From positions 26,124 to 90,123 of the forward strand of contig CAIXZF010000029.1 in NCBI GenBank assembly GCA_903923925.1: DNA of 64,000 nt, read 5' to 3'. The notes beneath the pieces were generated by a model. That model was not told the origin of the DNA and made no database searches. It saw only the letters and a list, made by a program, of their open reading frames with translations. The stretch's first letter is position 1. Every line of letters begins with the position of its first letter. The DNA comes from an uncultured Bacteroidales bacterium. Lineage in GTDB: Bacteria > Bacteroidota > Bacteroidia > Bacteroidales > CAIXZF01. Shown here one piece after another: positions 17,767 to 25,647 of this stretch. The translations under genes and the position numbers were made by a program.

Positions 17767-19464
17767 CAGGGGATCCCGGAATTCTTCTTCATATTTCAGC
17801 TTTTCTTCGTCACTTAACTCAGCATATTTTATTCCCTGTCGCTGAAATTTCGTTGGGACTTCAATGGCTTTTGGGGGAACCAGAAAACCATCATTAACGG
17901 CTTGTTCCAGCTCATAGGCATAGGTGGGATTATTGGGTTCTAAACTGAAGAGAGCGTAGGTATCCCGGTCTCCTTCGGATTTCGGAGTGGCTGTTAATCC
18001 TAAGCGAAGACCATCAAAATACTCGAAAATGTGTTTGTAACGGTTATATACTGAACGATGAATTTCGTCAAAAACAATCAGGTCGAAATGTCCGACTCCA
18101 TAAAAACGGTTGTCTCCATCTGCCTCTCCATCTATCACGTTAATCATGGTTTGATAGGTTGAGAAAACGATGCGGCTGCTTTCATCTTCCTTTTCCTTGG
18201 TCAGATCTACAGCCGGCAGGTTCGGCAGGTAATCGTTGAGATTTGTTTTAGCCTGGTGGATCAGGGCATTTCTGTCGGCCAGGAACAAAACCCGTTTTAC
18301 CCAATTGGCTTTGCTCAGGAAATCAATGATGGATGCTGCCACCCTGGTTTTACCTGTACCGGTGGCCATCACCAACAAGGCTTCCCTGTTGTTGCTTTCG
18401 AGGGCTTCCGCTACTTTGCGGATGGCTTCATGCTGGTAGTAACGATCGGTGATATCGTTGTTGATGGTTCTATCCGCCAGTGGTTTCCGTGATGTTCTTC
18501 TTTGGATCAGCAGTTGAAGCTCGTCTTTGGTATAGAAACCCCAGACAGGCCTGGGAGCATAATTTTTATCATCCCAGATCCAGCTTTTGTACCCATTGGT
18601 ATAAAAAATAACAGGGCGCTGGCCGCATTCAATCTCCAATGAATCGGCATAGCATTTGGCCTGGTGCTGTCCAACCCGGGGATCCCGGCTGGTTCTTTTG
18701 GCTTCCACAACTGCCAGAGGTTTTCCATTGTCGCCCCAAAGTACATAATCCACCCAGCCTTCCCCATTGTAGCCCAAAGCCTGGGGCATATGATGCACCG
18801 GATATTCAGCTACATTCAAGCCGTAAGGATCCCAGCCTGATTCACGAAGGAGTGTGTCTATGTAAATTTTGCGGGTGAGGTCTTCATTATGATCTACAGC
18901 CGGTGGAATAAATCCGATGTTATGGTCTTTGATTGCCTTTACACCGGCAAGTTCGGCCTCTAACTTCTCCAGCTTATCCTGTTGTTCATGGAAGGCTTTT
19001 TCCAGTCGGATGAGTTCTTCCTTACTCTTGTCTTTCCCGTATTCCTTTGGAACAAGACGCTCATCAAAAGTATGAATATCAGGTTTGTCCGGACTGTATA
19101 ACAGGGTCACATAGGAAATAAACCCATGAAGCAATTGCAGGATGTATAAAGATTCCTGGTGTTTAACTTTAGCATTGGTATGGATGGCAGTATTCCCCAG
19201 CTTGCGGATCAGGTTAATGTGGTTGAACTGAACTGCCAGAACCAGGTCCTTAAATCCCTGGTCGTGTATTAGCGAGCTGAGTGAGGTATCATAGGGAAGT
19301 TTCAGGTCTTCGTCGTGTTCATACATCCAGCGCACCCATTCCTCCAGGCTCTTACGGCAGAGCATGGCAGAGTACAAAGGAGCTGTAAATGCGTGTAGCT
19401 CAGCTTCTCGCGGAGTATCAGCAATTGCTGACCATTGGGGCGGTATGAAGCTGAAGCTACTCAT
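17734..19464 (-). pseudogene. hsdR: Type I restriction enzyme subunit R, C-terminally truncated
   Basis: A 576-residue HsdR whose relatives are usually about 900-1100 residues. The N-terminal part (1-230) contains the DUF4145-like helical region (NHINLIRKLGNTAIH) and a coiled coil (EKAFHEQQDKLEKLEAEL). The nuclease motif is VDYVLWGDNGKPLAVVEAKR near residue 250. The helicase has Walker A MATGTGKTRVAAS (about 370), FDEIHRS (about 468) and LGLTATP. The reading stops after EEFRDPLT, exactly where direct repeat A begins; the final residues WEVSLSQGI derive from the repeat. The second RecA-like domain and the C-terminal HsdM-binding region are lost, so restriction should be inactive. The start lies 1 bp after the DUF3307 stop, so the genes formed an operon with hsdM and hsdS. 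Confidence 0.88.
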
Positions 19465-19465
19465 T

Positions 19466-20179
19466 TTAAGATGTTAAGGATTTTACCAGTATTCCAATTA
19501 GGATAGCTGTTCCGATACTAATAAGCGTTCCGATTAGTACATATTCTGATCTCTTTTGCACACCATTAACGTCATTGAATCGCAATATAGATTTGGCAGC
19601 GGTCAGAAGTCCAATAGCTTCATACTGACCATAAATGACAAGGGTGAAAATGATTACTCTTTCGAGTATTCCTATCCACTTTCCGGCATTATCAAGACTT
19701 TCTGTATGATCTCCTAATTCATTACGCCATTTTTGTGTTAACAATCCTATCAGGATGCCTGAAGGTTGAGTAAGGAATACAATAGCCAGCGAATAAATCC
19801 AGAATGAACTTGTATTTATCTGTTGCAGAAGGATGAGTTGATGATCAACCAATCCGGGAACAAGTAAAATCCACAAGCCTAAAATGATCAGAATGTGAAA
19901 TAATTGATCCAAAAGAAAATAAAAGGTATTCTTCCTCTGGTATGATTTCCACAGATCGATTGAATAATGCGTGATGAAAATAATGATGGGAACGAACCAA
20001 CTGGAAAAGCCTGTAAATAAAGCGGCAAAGAAACTTGTCAGAAAAGCATGGATTTAGAGTTTGTCCGATTTCCAGTGTCTTTTATACCTGTCGTCTATCC
20101 ATGAAGTGGGTTGAAAAACAAAATCAGTCAGAAAATGTGCCGTTAGCATTTTTATAAGCCATATAAGCTGCATGTCCAT
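19466..20179 (-). pseudogene. DUF3307-type membrane protein with internal TAA
   Basis: A single open frame of 237 codons from the ATG at 20179 is interrupted only by an in-frame TAA at codon 42 (20056-20054). Before it the product reads MLTAHFLTDFVFQPTSW, the typical DUF3307 start. After it follow IHAFLTSFFAALF and several membrane helices ending in ISIGTAILIGILVKSL. The segment after 19912 could be expressed alone from a TTG, but it would lack the conserved N-terminus. The start follows the SatD stop by 1 bp, and the stop precedes hsdR by 1 bp. SatD and DUF3307 genes occur together in many Bacteroidota. The function is unknown. A TAT to TAA or TAC to TAA change would explain the stop. Confidence 0.75.
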
Positions 20180-20180
20180 A

Positions 20181-20825
20181 TTAATCAACAGGTTTTAAGT
20201 CATTTACGATATCTTTATATAGGTTCAGAATTTGCTCGAAATCATCCCAGAGCGCTGCCTTTTTCAACTTGTGTATGGTTGGTTGGCTTTTTTTCAGGGA
20301 CCAGGCTGCTTCTTTTTCACTTACCCCCTGAAGCATTTCCAGAAATACCTGTGCTTGTTGAACAGAGAGCCTGGACAAAATATAATCAGCATAGATTGCG
20401 ATGGCCTTTAATCCTGATTCTGCCTTCTGATCGTAGCACCGAATGATCAGCCGCTTGTTGCTTTTTGATAAAATATCCAATTCTCTGCCCGACAAGGTAA
20501 AAGCCTCGCCCTGGCCATTGGCCATGGTTAAAACCGGTTCATCAATCTGTCCGATACCAATCGCTATCCGGATATCAACGTTTTCTTTTGTCTTATGTGG
20601 CTGCTTTAACCGTGCAAATGCCCGCAATTTTGCAACTTCAAACATTGCCTTTTCAGTTGAAACCAGAACATTAAAACTATCACCACGGTAAAATTGAACA
20701 GCTGGTTGGCTGAAAACGAATTCCTGCTCAATATCTGCTTTTAAGCTGTCCAAATCTTTGGGTGACAACAAGGAGGAGTTAACTATATCAGCTGTTAATA
20801 CTGCGCCTGTTTTCATTGAATCCAT
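20181..20825 (-). CDS. SatD family protein
   Basis: A 214-residue protein of the SatD family. The N-terminal ~140 residues resemble a nucleotide-cyclase-like fold: VLTADIVNSSLL, QFYRGDSFNVLVS, DIRIAIGIGQID and GEAFTLSGREL. The C-terminal ~60 residues form a helix-turn-helix (LSVQQAQVFLEMLQGVSEKEAAWSLKKSQPTIHKLK). In Bacteroidota it is regularly paired with a DUF3307 membrane protein, as here. Its presence inside a type I restriction operon suggests an accessory or regulatory job, possibly binding the repeated TATAGCC motifs upstream. This is inference. The frame is intact. Confidence 0.8.
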   Translation of the reverse strand: MDSMKTGAVLTADIVNSSLLSPKDLDSLKADIEQEFVFSQPAVQFYRGDSFNVLVSTEKAMFEVAKLRAFARLKQPHKTKENVDIRIAIGIGQIDEPVLTMANGQGEAFTLSGRELDILSKSNKRLIIRCYDQKAESGLKAIAIYADYILSRLSVQQAQVFLEMLQGVSEKEAAWSLKKSQPTIHKLKKAALWDDFEQILNLYKDIVNDLKPVD

Positions 20826-20840
20826 ATTTTAGACTTCAAA

Positions 20841-20920
20841 TATAGCCATTTTTGTCTATTATTTCAAAATATAGCTTAATTAGGCTATAAATTAACAAAA
20901 TAGCCATTATAGGCTATAAT
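20841..20920. promoter_or_regulatory. Cluster of TATAGCC/GGCTATA motifs upstream of satD
   Basis: The 16-100 bp before the satD ATG contain TATAGCC at 20841-20847, TATAGCT at about 20869-20875, GGCTATA at 20883-20889, ATAGCC at 20900-20905 and GGCTATA at 20912-20918. The last two form an inverted pair around ATTATA. This is a plausible multi-site operator for the SatD helix-turn-helix or for a HipB-type repressor, whose promoter here has a related AGCTATAAATAGC palindrome. Confidence 0.55.
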
Positions 20921-21037
20921 TAATATATTCGTGGAAATAAGGGTAATTCGTGGATGGGCCATTGTGTAAGCGATTTTAGACCACCGATTTCACGGATTAA
21001 CACGGATTTCTTCATAGTATTACAGTTATTTGTGTTT

Positions 21038-21711
21038 TCAGGCTACCAGTTCGCCGGTAAAGGCTTTTTGGATGAGGGTTTGGAAAAGTAAATCAGAATT
21101 GATATAAAGCATTTCTTTGCTTTCTGCAAGTTTAATGGTTGCATTAATAAATCTTGATTGATCCTTTAATGGAGGTAGTTGTATACTAAGGTTTTTCAAT
21201 ACACCTGTATTCATGTGTGTAAAAGCGCCATCTCCCCCTGTTTTTAACCGACCTATTTTTTTGAAAAATATTTCATTAAAAACACAAAGTACTCTGGTAT
21301 GATGTATTTCTTAGTCAATGAGAGTTTTATGAGATTTGTACTAATTATTGATTCGTTGTGTTTTGTGTTTACGACACACATCTTCCCAACAGTTCCTGCT
21401 CTTGATATTATAATATCACCAGATTTAACCGCGTAAGCGTTTAATTCTGAGTATTTATCATTCGAAATGTATAAGCAGCCATTTTCAACAAAACGGTAAT
21501 CAATATTTTTGTCCATGGTCCAAACAGGAATTCCATTTTTTTTATACTCATCCCTTTTTAAAGCACTGCCAAAGGGACCGCATTTGACACCCTCATCAAA
21601 AAGTTCACCTAGCATTATGGTTTTCCACCCCTTCTCATTCCTCACCGGATCACCGAACATATCAATAAAAATGGCCAGGGCCAGGGTAGCTTTGGCGGTA
21701 AAATTGGTATT
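21038..21711 (-). pseudogene. hsdS: hsdS specificity subunit remnant, N-terminal half lost and frameshifted
   Basis: The reading starts inside the gene in the central conserved region (LALAIFIDMFGDPVRNEKGW), then gives a second target-recognition domain (CGPFGSALKRDEYKKNG, SGDIIISRAGTVGKM). At 21256-21262 an A7 run on the coding strand shifts frame. The continuation reads KTGGDGAFTHMNTGVLKNL, QLPPLKDQSRF and LIQKAFTGELVA and stops at 21038, a normal HsdS C-terminus. The first target-recognition domain is missing because the fragment is joined directly to the N-terminal part of hsdM. HsdS gives type I enzymes their DNA specificity, and with this structure the complex cannot form. Confidence 0.85.
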
Positions 21712-22130
21712 GGCTTCGCTCAGGGCAATATTCGAGAGCATTTCCACCACCTGGGCCAGAAGTCGGGGAGTAGGATCATAAAGGTGGCTCCCTTCATGAA
21801 CTTACTTAAGGCGGCACTCCTATTTCCAATATTTCTCAGGAAGTCAAAAATGCCAGCCTCTTTGGTAAAGAGGCGGTGCATCACTTCCGGGTCCATATTT
21901 TTGAAATGGCTCCAACAGAGCTCATTTTCAGACTCTTTGTAGAATGCATCCTCGATAGGCCTTTTCAGCATATTCGCCTTCTGTTCTTTTTGCGTTTGCA
22001 GTTCATCCAGTCGGCGGATAAACAGCAGGTAGGTCATCTGTTCAATAACCGTCAGTGGGTTGGATAATCCACCCGTCCAGAATGCCTCCCAGACTTTATC
22101 TATTTGTGATTTGATGGCGCCGGTGATCAT
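21712..22130 (-). pseudogene. hsdM: hsdM N-terminal fragment joined to hsdS
   Basis: The ATG at 22130 starts a normal HsdM N-terminus: IDKVWEAFWTGGLSNPLTVI, EQMTYLLFIRRLDE, LCWSHFKNMDPEVMHRLF. After KFMKGATFMI one C is missing (about 21774), and the other frame continues PTPRLLAQVVEML as in intact HsdM. Soon after, the sequence passes into hsdS. About two thirds of hsdM, including the SAM-binding and NPPF catalytic motifs, and the first half of hsdS are therefore deleted. No methylation activity can remain, which fits the loss of an active HsdR. The exact junction, around 21700-21740, is approximate. Confidence 0.85.
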
Positions 22131-22285
22131 GAAGTTTGTTCAGATTTCATCATGTGTAATTTCAATTGGCTTAATATTATTTTGCTTTCCTTTTGAGATG
22201 AGGGATTGAAGACAAAAATATTGAAAAGGCTTGAATTTTATGAGAATTAACTTAATGTGTTCGTAATGAATTGAATATGTACCTG

Positions 22286-22379
22286 TGTTCATTTTTTTAC
22301 CGTGTTCATTGACAATGAACAAGTCCATTGACTGAACAAGAGATTACTAAATGCCTTGGCTCAATGATGCTTACCAGGT
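22286..22379. repeat. 94-bp imperfect direct repeat, copy B
   Basis: This is the partner of 17673-17766, in the same orientation and of equal length. The palindrome-bearing block is at 22304-22323 and the second identical block at 22344-22361. It lies 156 bp upstream of the hsdM start on the minus strand. The two copies bracket 4.5 kb of restriction-modification wreckage. Confidence 0.8.
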
Positions 22380-22654
22380 TTTATAGCAATTGAATATTGT
22401 AGGTGGTAAAAAAAGTCAATTCTATCCACCCCAAAATAACATCAAAAGTCGGCTCTTTTTTTCGGCTGGTGAGTATATATTATATATGGTATAGCTGGGA
22501 AATAATTCCTTGAAGATAATTGGTGGAAATTTTATAATGGTTTGATATTGTGTTGTTTAATTGGCTGGTTGAAAACTGCCTTCGTCATATATCCGTTTTT
22601 TGGGGAAGTGCAATTGCATTCAAACCGCTGAACGGGTCGGCCAGAAATCACAGA

Positions 22655-22682
22655 CCACCAAACAAGAATATTTGTTTGGTGG
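22655..22682. repeat. Perfect 11-bp inverted repeat (hairpin)
   Basis: CCACCAAACAA, a six-base loop, then TTGTTTGGTGG, followed by a moderately T-rich stretch on the plus strand. It could be an orphan terminator or the end of a lost mobile element, since no gene ends just before it. Confidence 0.7.
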
Positions 22683-22862
22683 GTGTATATTTGTGTTTTT
22701 CAATATTTTACAATTTATTGCTGATTCAAAACAAGAATTTTGAAGAATAAGTGTAGATAATTAAACCTGGAATTTAATCAGGAGATGACGGCAGGTGCGC
22801 CATTTAATAAAGATTTGATAATCAGTGAGATTTTATGCGATGGTCATGTGATGACACCACCC

Positions 22863-22886
22863 AAGCATCCAAATCCTATACAGTGA
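22863..22886 (+). repeat. 24-bp direct repeat, left of hipBA
   Basis: AAGCATCCAAATCC followed by four variable bases and CAGTGA. It matches 24648-24671 at 21 of 24 positions. The pair flanks the hipBA operon. Confidence 0.6.
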
Positions 22887-22965
22887 GTTTTAAGAATAAA
22901 ATTGTTTAATTGATTGTAGAATATTTTGTTTTAAATGATTATATTTGTTGCGTAATGACAACATT

Positions 22966-22981
22966 AAGCTATAAATAGCAT
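22966..22981. promoter_or_regulatory. Palindrome in hipB promoter, candidate operator
   Basis: GCTATAAATAGC (GCTAT, two bases, ATAGC) lies 7-18 bp before the hipB ATG. The same palindrome, extended by one pair, recurs at 25314-25329 before a broken hipB copy, which supports a role as HipB operator. HipB proteins are known to repress their own promoter. Confidence 0.65.
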
Positions 22982-22985
22982 ATTT

Positions 22986-23336
22986 ATGACTGAAAAAAAC
23001 AACATAAATTGGCAGTCAATGAGTGATAGAGCGATAATAGAAAGCCTTGGATTGTATATTAAACATCATCGGTTGGAGCAAAACAGGACACAGCAGGAAC
23101 TGGCTGTGGCATCTGGTATTAATCGCTCAACATTAAATCAGGTGGAGTCGGGCAAAGCGGGCAGCTTACTCACCCTTATCCAACTATTACGGGCTTTAAA
23201 TCAATTGGCTATTTTGGATGCATTTGAAATTGTAACACCAATCAGCCCGTTAAAACTGGCCAAATTGGAACAGAAAAAACGTAAAAGAGCCAGTGGGAAT
23301 AAGCAAAGTAATAACACACCAAAATCAAGTTGGTAA
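22986..23336 (+). CDS. hipB: HipB-like antitoxin / XRE-family repressor
   Basis: A 116-residue protein with a helix-turn-helix of the Cro/C1 type at about 20-75: YIKHHRLEQNRTQQELAVAS and GINRSTLNQVESGK. The basic tail (EQKKRKRASGNKQ) resembles that of other HipB proteins. It binds and neutralises the HipA kinase and represses the operon. Its stop overlaps the hipA start as TAATG, so translation is coupled. The first 21 residues are copied, in degraded form, in the remnant at 25334. Confidence 0.88.
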   Translation: MTEKNNINWQSMSDRAIIESLGLYIKHHRLEQNRTQQELAVASGINRSTLNQVESGKAGSLLTLIQLLRALNQLAILDAFEIVTPISPLKLAKLEQKKRKRASGNKQSNNTPKSSW

Positions 23337-24631
23337 TGGCAAATAGTACTGCATTAATTAGGCTTTGGGATAAATTGGTTGGTGCTGTAGCCTGGTCAGA
23401 AAATAGCCAGTTAGGAAATTTTGAGTTTGATCCGGGATTTTTAGATTTGGAATGGGATATTTCACCTATCATGATGCCAATTGCCAAATCGAAGGGAAGA
23501 ATTTATTCTTTTAATGAAAACAAAGGATCTGCGTCATCTTTCAAAGGCCTGCCAGGTTTACTGGCTGACATGCTGCCTGATAAATATGGAAATGCATTAA
23601 TTAACTTATGGCTTGCAACACAGGGCAGGGCAACCGGAAGCCTTACTCCAATTGAAACCCTGTGTTTTATCGGGAAGCGGGGTATGGGTGCATTAGAAAT
23701 TGAACCATCTTTAAAAAAAGAAGAGAGCAGATCAGCAAAAATAGAGATTGATACAATGGTTTCTGTCGCAAACAGGATTTTAAACAAGCGGGAGCAATTT
23801 CATGCAGATTTATCCAAAGATGAAGAAGATGGATTAACTGATATTCTTAGAATTGGAACATCTGCCGGAGGTGCACGAGCAAAGGCTATTATTGCATTTA
23901 ATGATAAAACCAGGGAGGTTAGGAGTGGGCAGGTCAAAGCGCCTAAAGGGTTCTCATATTGGATTTTGAAATTTGATGGTGTGGCTGATAACCAGATTGG
24001 GGAATCAAAAGGTTATGGGAAAGCTGAGATGGCATACCATCTGATGGCAAGAGATGCCGGAATTGAAATGTCGGAATGTCAACTACTTGAAGAAAATGGA
24101 AGAGCACATTTCATGACCAAGAGATTTGACCGGGATGATGAAGGAAACAAGATTCACATGCAAAGTTTTTGTGCCATGAGGCATTTTGATTTCAATATGG
24201 TTGGTTATTACGCTTATGAGCAACTATTTGAAACAATGAGGATGCTTGGATTACCCTATCCGGAGGCTGAGCAATTATTCACTCGGATGGTCTTTAACGT
24301 GCTGGCTCGTAATTGTGATGACCATACTAAAAACTTCGCTTTTCTATTAGACCAAACAGGGAATTGGAGGCAATCACCCGCTTTTGATGTTTGCCATGCC
24401 TATAGACCCGGAAGTGATTGGGTTAATAGCCAATCACTTACTGTAAATGGTAAAAGAGAAGGTATTACGGAAAACGATTTTTTAGCTGTTGGTAGACAAA
24501 TGAACATCAAAAAAGCAAAGCAAATTATTTTCAGGGTCTCGGAGGTTATTAAAAACTGGAATCACTATGCTGAAGAGGTGAAAGTTGATGCCAAAATGCG
24601 GGATGCCATAAAGCAAACATTATTGGTGTAA
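23336..24631 (+). CDS. hipA: HipA-type serine/threonine kinase toxin
   Basis: A 431-residue HipA with its start chosen at ATG 23336, which overlaps the hipB stop (a TTG at 23330 is also in frame). Family landmarks are in order: LLADMLPDKYGN, IGKRGMGALEIEP, the Gly-rich loop region GTSAGGARAKAII, the ATP-lysine region YWILKFDG, MTKRFDRD, and the catalytic/metal loop NVLARNCDDHTKNFAFL near residue 320, with AFDVCHAYRPG after it. In E. coli HipA phosphorylates glutamyl-tRNA synthetase and causes persistence. The target here is unknown. The full length and complete motifs suggest that the system is active, unlike most of the island around it. Codon use and AT content match the neighbours. Confidence 0.92.
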   Translation: MANSTALIRLWDKLVGAVAWSENSQLGNFEFDPGFLDLEWDISPIMMPIAKSKGRIYSFNENKGSASSFKGLPGLLADMLPDKYGNALINLWLATQGRATGSLTPIETLCFIGKRGMGALEIEPSLKKEESRSAKIEIDTMVSVANRILNKREQFHADLSKDEEDGLTDILRIGTSAGGARAKAIIAFNDKTREVRSGQVKAPKGFSYWILKFDGVADNQIGESKGYGKAEMAYHLMARDAGIEMSECQLLEENGRAHFMTKRFDRDDEGNKIHMQSFCAMRHFDFNMVGYYAYEQLFETMRMLGLPYPEAEQLFTRMVFNVLARNCDDHTKNFAFLLDQTGNWRQSPAFDVCHAYRPGSDWVNSQSLTVNGKREGITENDFLAVGRQMNIKKAKQIIFRVSEVIKNWNHYAEEVKVDAKMRDAIKQTLLV

Positions 24632-24647
24632 TAATTTCATCTATTAA

Positions 24648-24671
24648 AAGCATCCAAATCCAAATCAGTGA
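24648..24671 (+). repeat. 24-bp direct repeat, right of hipBA
   Basis: This is the partner of 22863-22886 with three mismatches in the middle. It begins 16 bp after the hipA stop. Confidence 0.6.
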
Positions 24672-24861
24672 TTATTTAAGGGCATTATAATTTTTCAAAT
24701 TTTAAGAATTAAGCAGCAATTCAGCCTGAAAAATATGTTGTTGAAAATTAAATAGTTACAATCGGTTGGAAAAAATATTTTTCCGGCTAATTTTGTATTG
24801 TGAGAGACGAAGGGACACTGAGTCCCAACTTACTGGTTTTCAGTATAATGTTCTCTCATTT

Positions 24862-25292
24862 CGTTCTTTTTTTACTTCCGCATCAAGCTACCACATGCTG
24901 ATTGCATAGATGATGTGCTGCGGAATCTGCCAGTTGGGGAGCTTGAGATTTTGAAGGTGCATCTGGTCAGTGAGCTTATCGAACAAAAAATATTCCGCAA
25001 GTTTAGATTTTTAGGCCGTTACCATTTGGTAGCAGCAGATGGTACAGGAATATCAAGCTTTGAGCAAAGACATTGTGATCACTGCCTTGTTAAGACATCT
25101 AAAACCGGTGTTGTAACTTACTTTCATTATGTTCTGGCGGCTAAATTAGTGACTTCTACAGGTCTGTCCATTTCATTGGCATCAGAATTTATTGAAAATA
25201 TCCCGGGTCGTGATTACGAAAAGCAGGACTGCGAACAAAAAGCGTTCGTGCGGTTGGCTGATTGCAGAATATTTCGCATTAAACGATTATAA
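24862..25292 (+). mobile_element. Truncated DDE transposase remnant
   Basis: An open frame of about 140 codons lacking both ends. Its start at 24915 (ATG-less region upstream reads FRIKLPHADCIDDVLRNLP in frame) and its middle (VAADGTGISSFEQRHCDHCL, YFHYVLAAKLV) resemble the N-terminal half of a family of DDE transposases in which DGTG holds the first catalytic Asp, with EKQDCEQKAF after it. The later Asp and Glu motifs are missing, and the frame runs out in unrelated sequence at the hipB remnant. A short run of inverted bases before it (GAGAGACGAAGGGACACTGAGTCCC region, 24801-24825) may be part of the old element end. It cannot transpose by itself. Confidence 0.7.
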
Positions 25293-25313
25293 ATGTCGGG
25301 AAAAGATAATATT

Positions 25314-25329
25314 AAGCTATAAATAGCTT
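25314..25329. promoter_or_regulatory. Second copy of hipB operator palindrome
   Basis: AAGCTAT, two bases, ATAGCTT: a 7-bp inverted repeat lying just before the broken hipB copy, in the same position as the palindrome before the intact hipB. Confidence 0.6.
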
Positions 25330-25333
25330 GTTT

Positions 25334-25480
25334 ATGATGGAAAAAACCGACCTCAATTTGCATTTTTTGAGTGATAGGGCTATCATAGAACTATTAAACA
25401 AGTTGAACATAATGTTTTTCAATATATGGAATTACCGAAGTAAATCCAAGCAAGGGAATGTTCACTCAATTGGAGAGTGA
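25334..25480 (+). pseudogene. Degraded second hipB (5' end only)
   Basis: A 48-codon frame whose first 21 residues (MEKTDLNLHFLSDRAIIELL) match the start of the intact HipB at 22986 (SDRAIIE is identical), including the promoter palindrome upstream. After that the match ends and the helix-turn-helix is missing. It is best read as the scar of a duplicated or second hipBA locus interrupted by the transposase remnant that precedes it. Confidence 0.65.
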
Positions 25481-25647
25481 GAGTAAGTTGCTTCTTAAAG
25501 CAAAATTAATCATTCCATTCTATTAGTTTCGGGACATTTATTTTAAAAACAAAATGCAAGATGTAGATTATTTGTAATAATTCTATATATTTGAAGTATT
25601 GTTGTGATGAAAATTGACTTTTTTAGTTTAAATATAATAAAAATTAT

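Larger units (their letters stand above)
22380..22965. other. Gene-free stretch beyond the restriction remnant
   Basis: About 590 bp without a convincing gene on either strand. Short frames at 22550-22750 and on the opposite strand do not resemble known proteins. It holds one perfect hairpin (22655-22682) and one 24-bp segment repeated after hipA (22863-22886). It is probably a scar of island turnover. Confidence 0.5.

Noticed and set aside
22140..22328. A 62-codon minus-strand frame before hsdM
   Set aside because: Its start is made from direct repeat B and its palindrome, and the product has no protein-like pattern.
22550..22750. A 66-codon plus-strand frame
   Set aside because: It runs through the perfect hairpin at 22655-22682 and shows no family resemblance or neighbour support.
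24862..25292. A complete insertion sequence
   Set aside because: Both ends and the later catalytic residues are missing, and no matching terminal inverted repeats or target duplication could be found.
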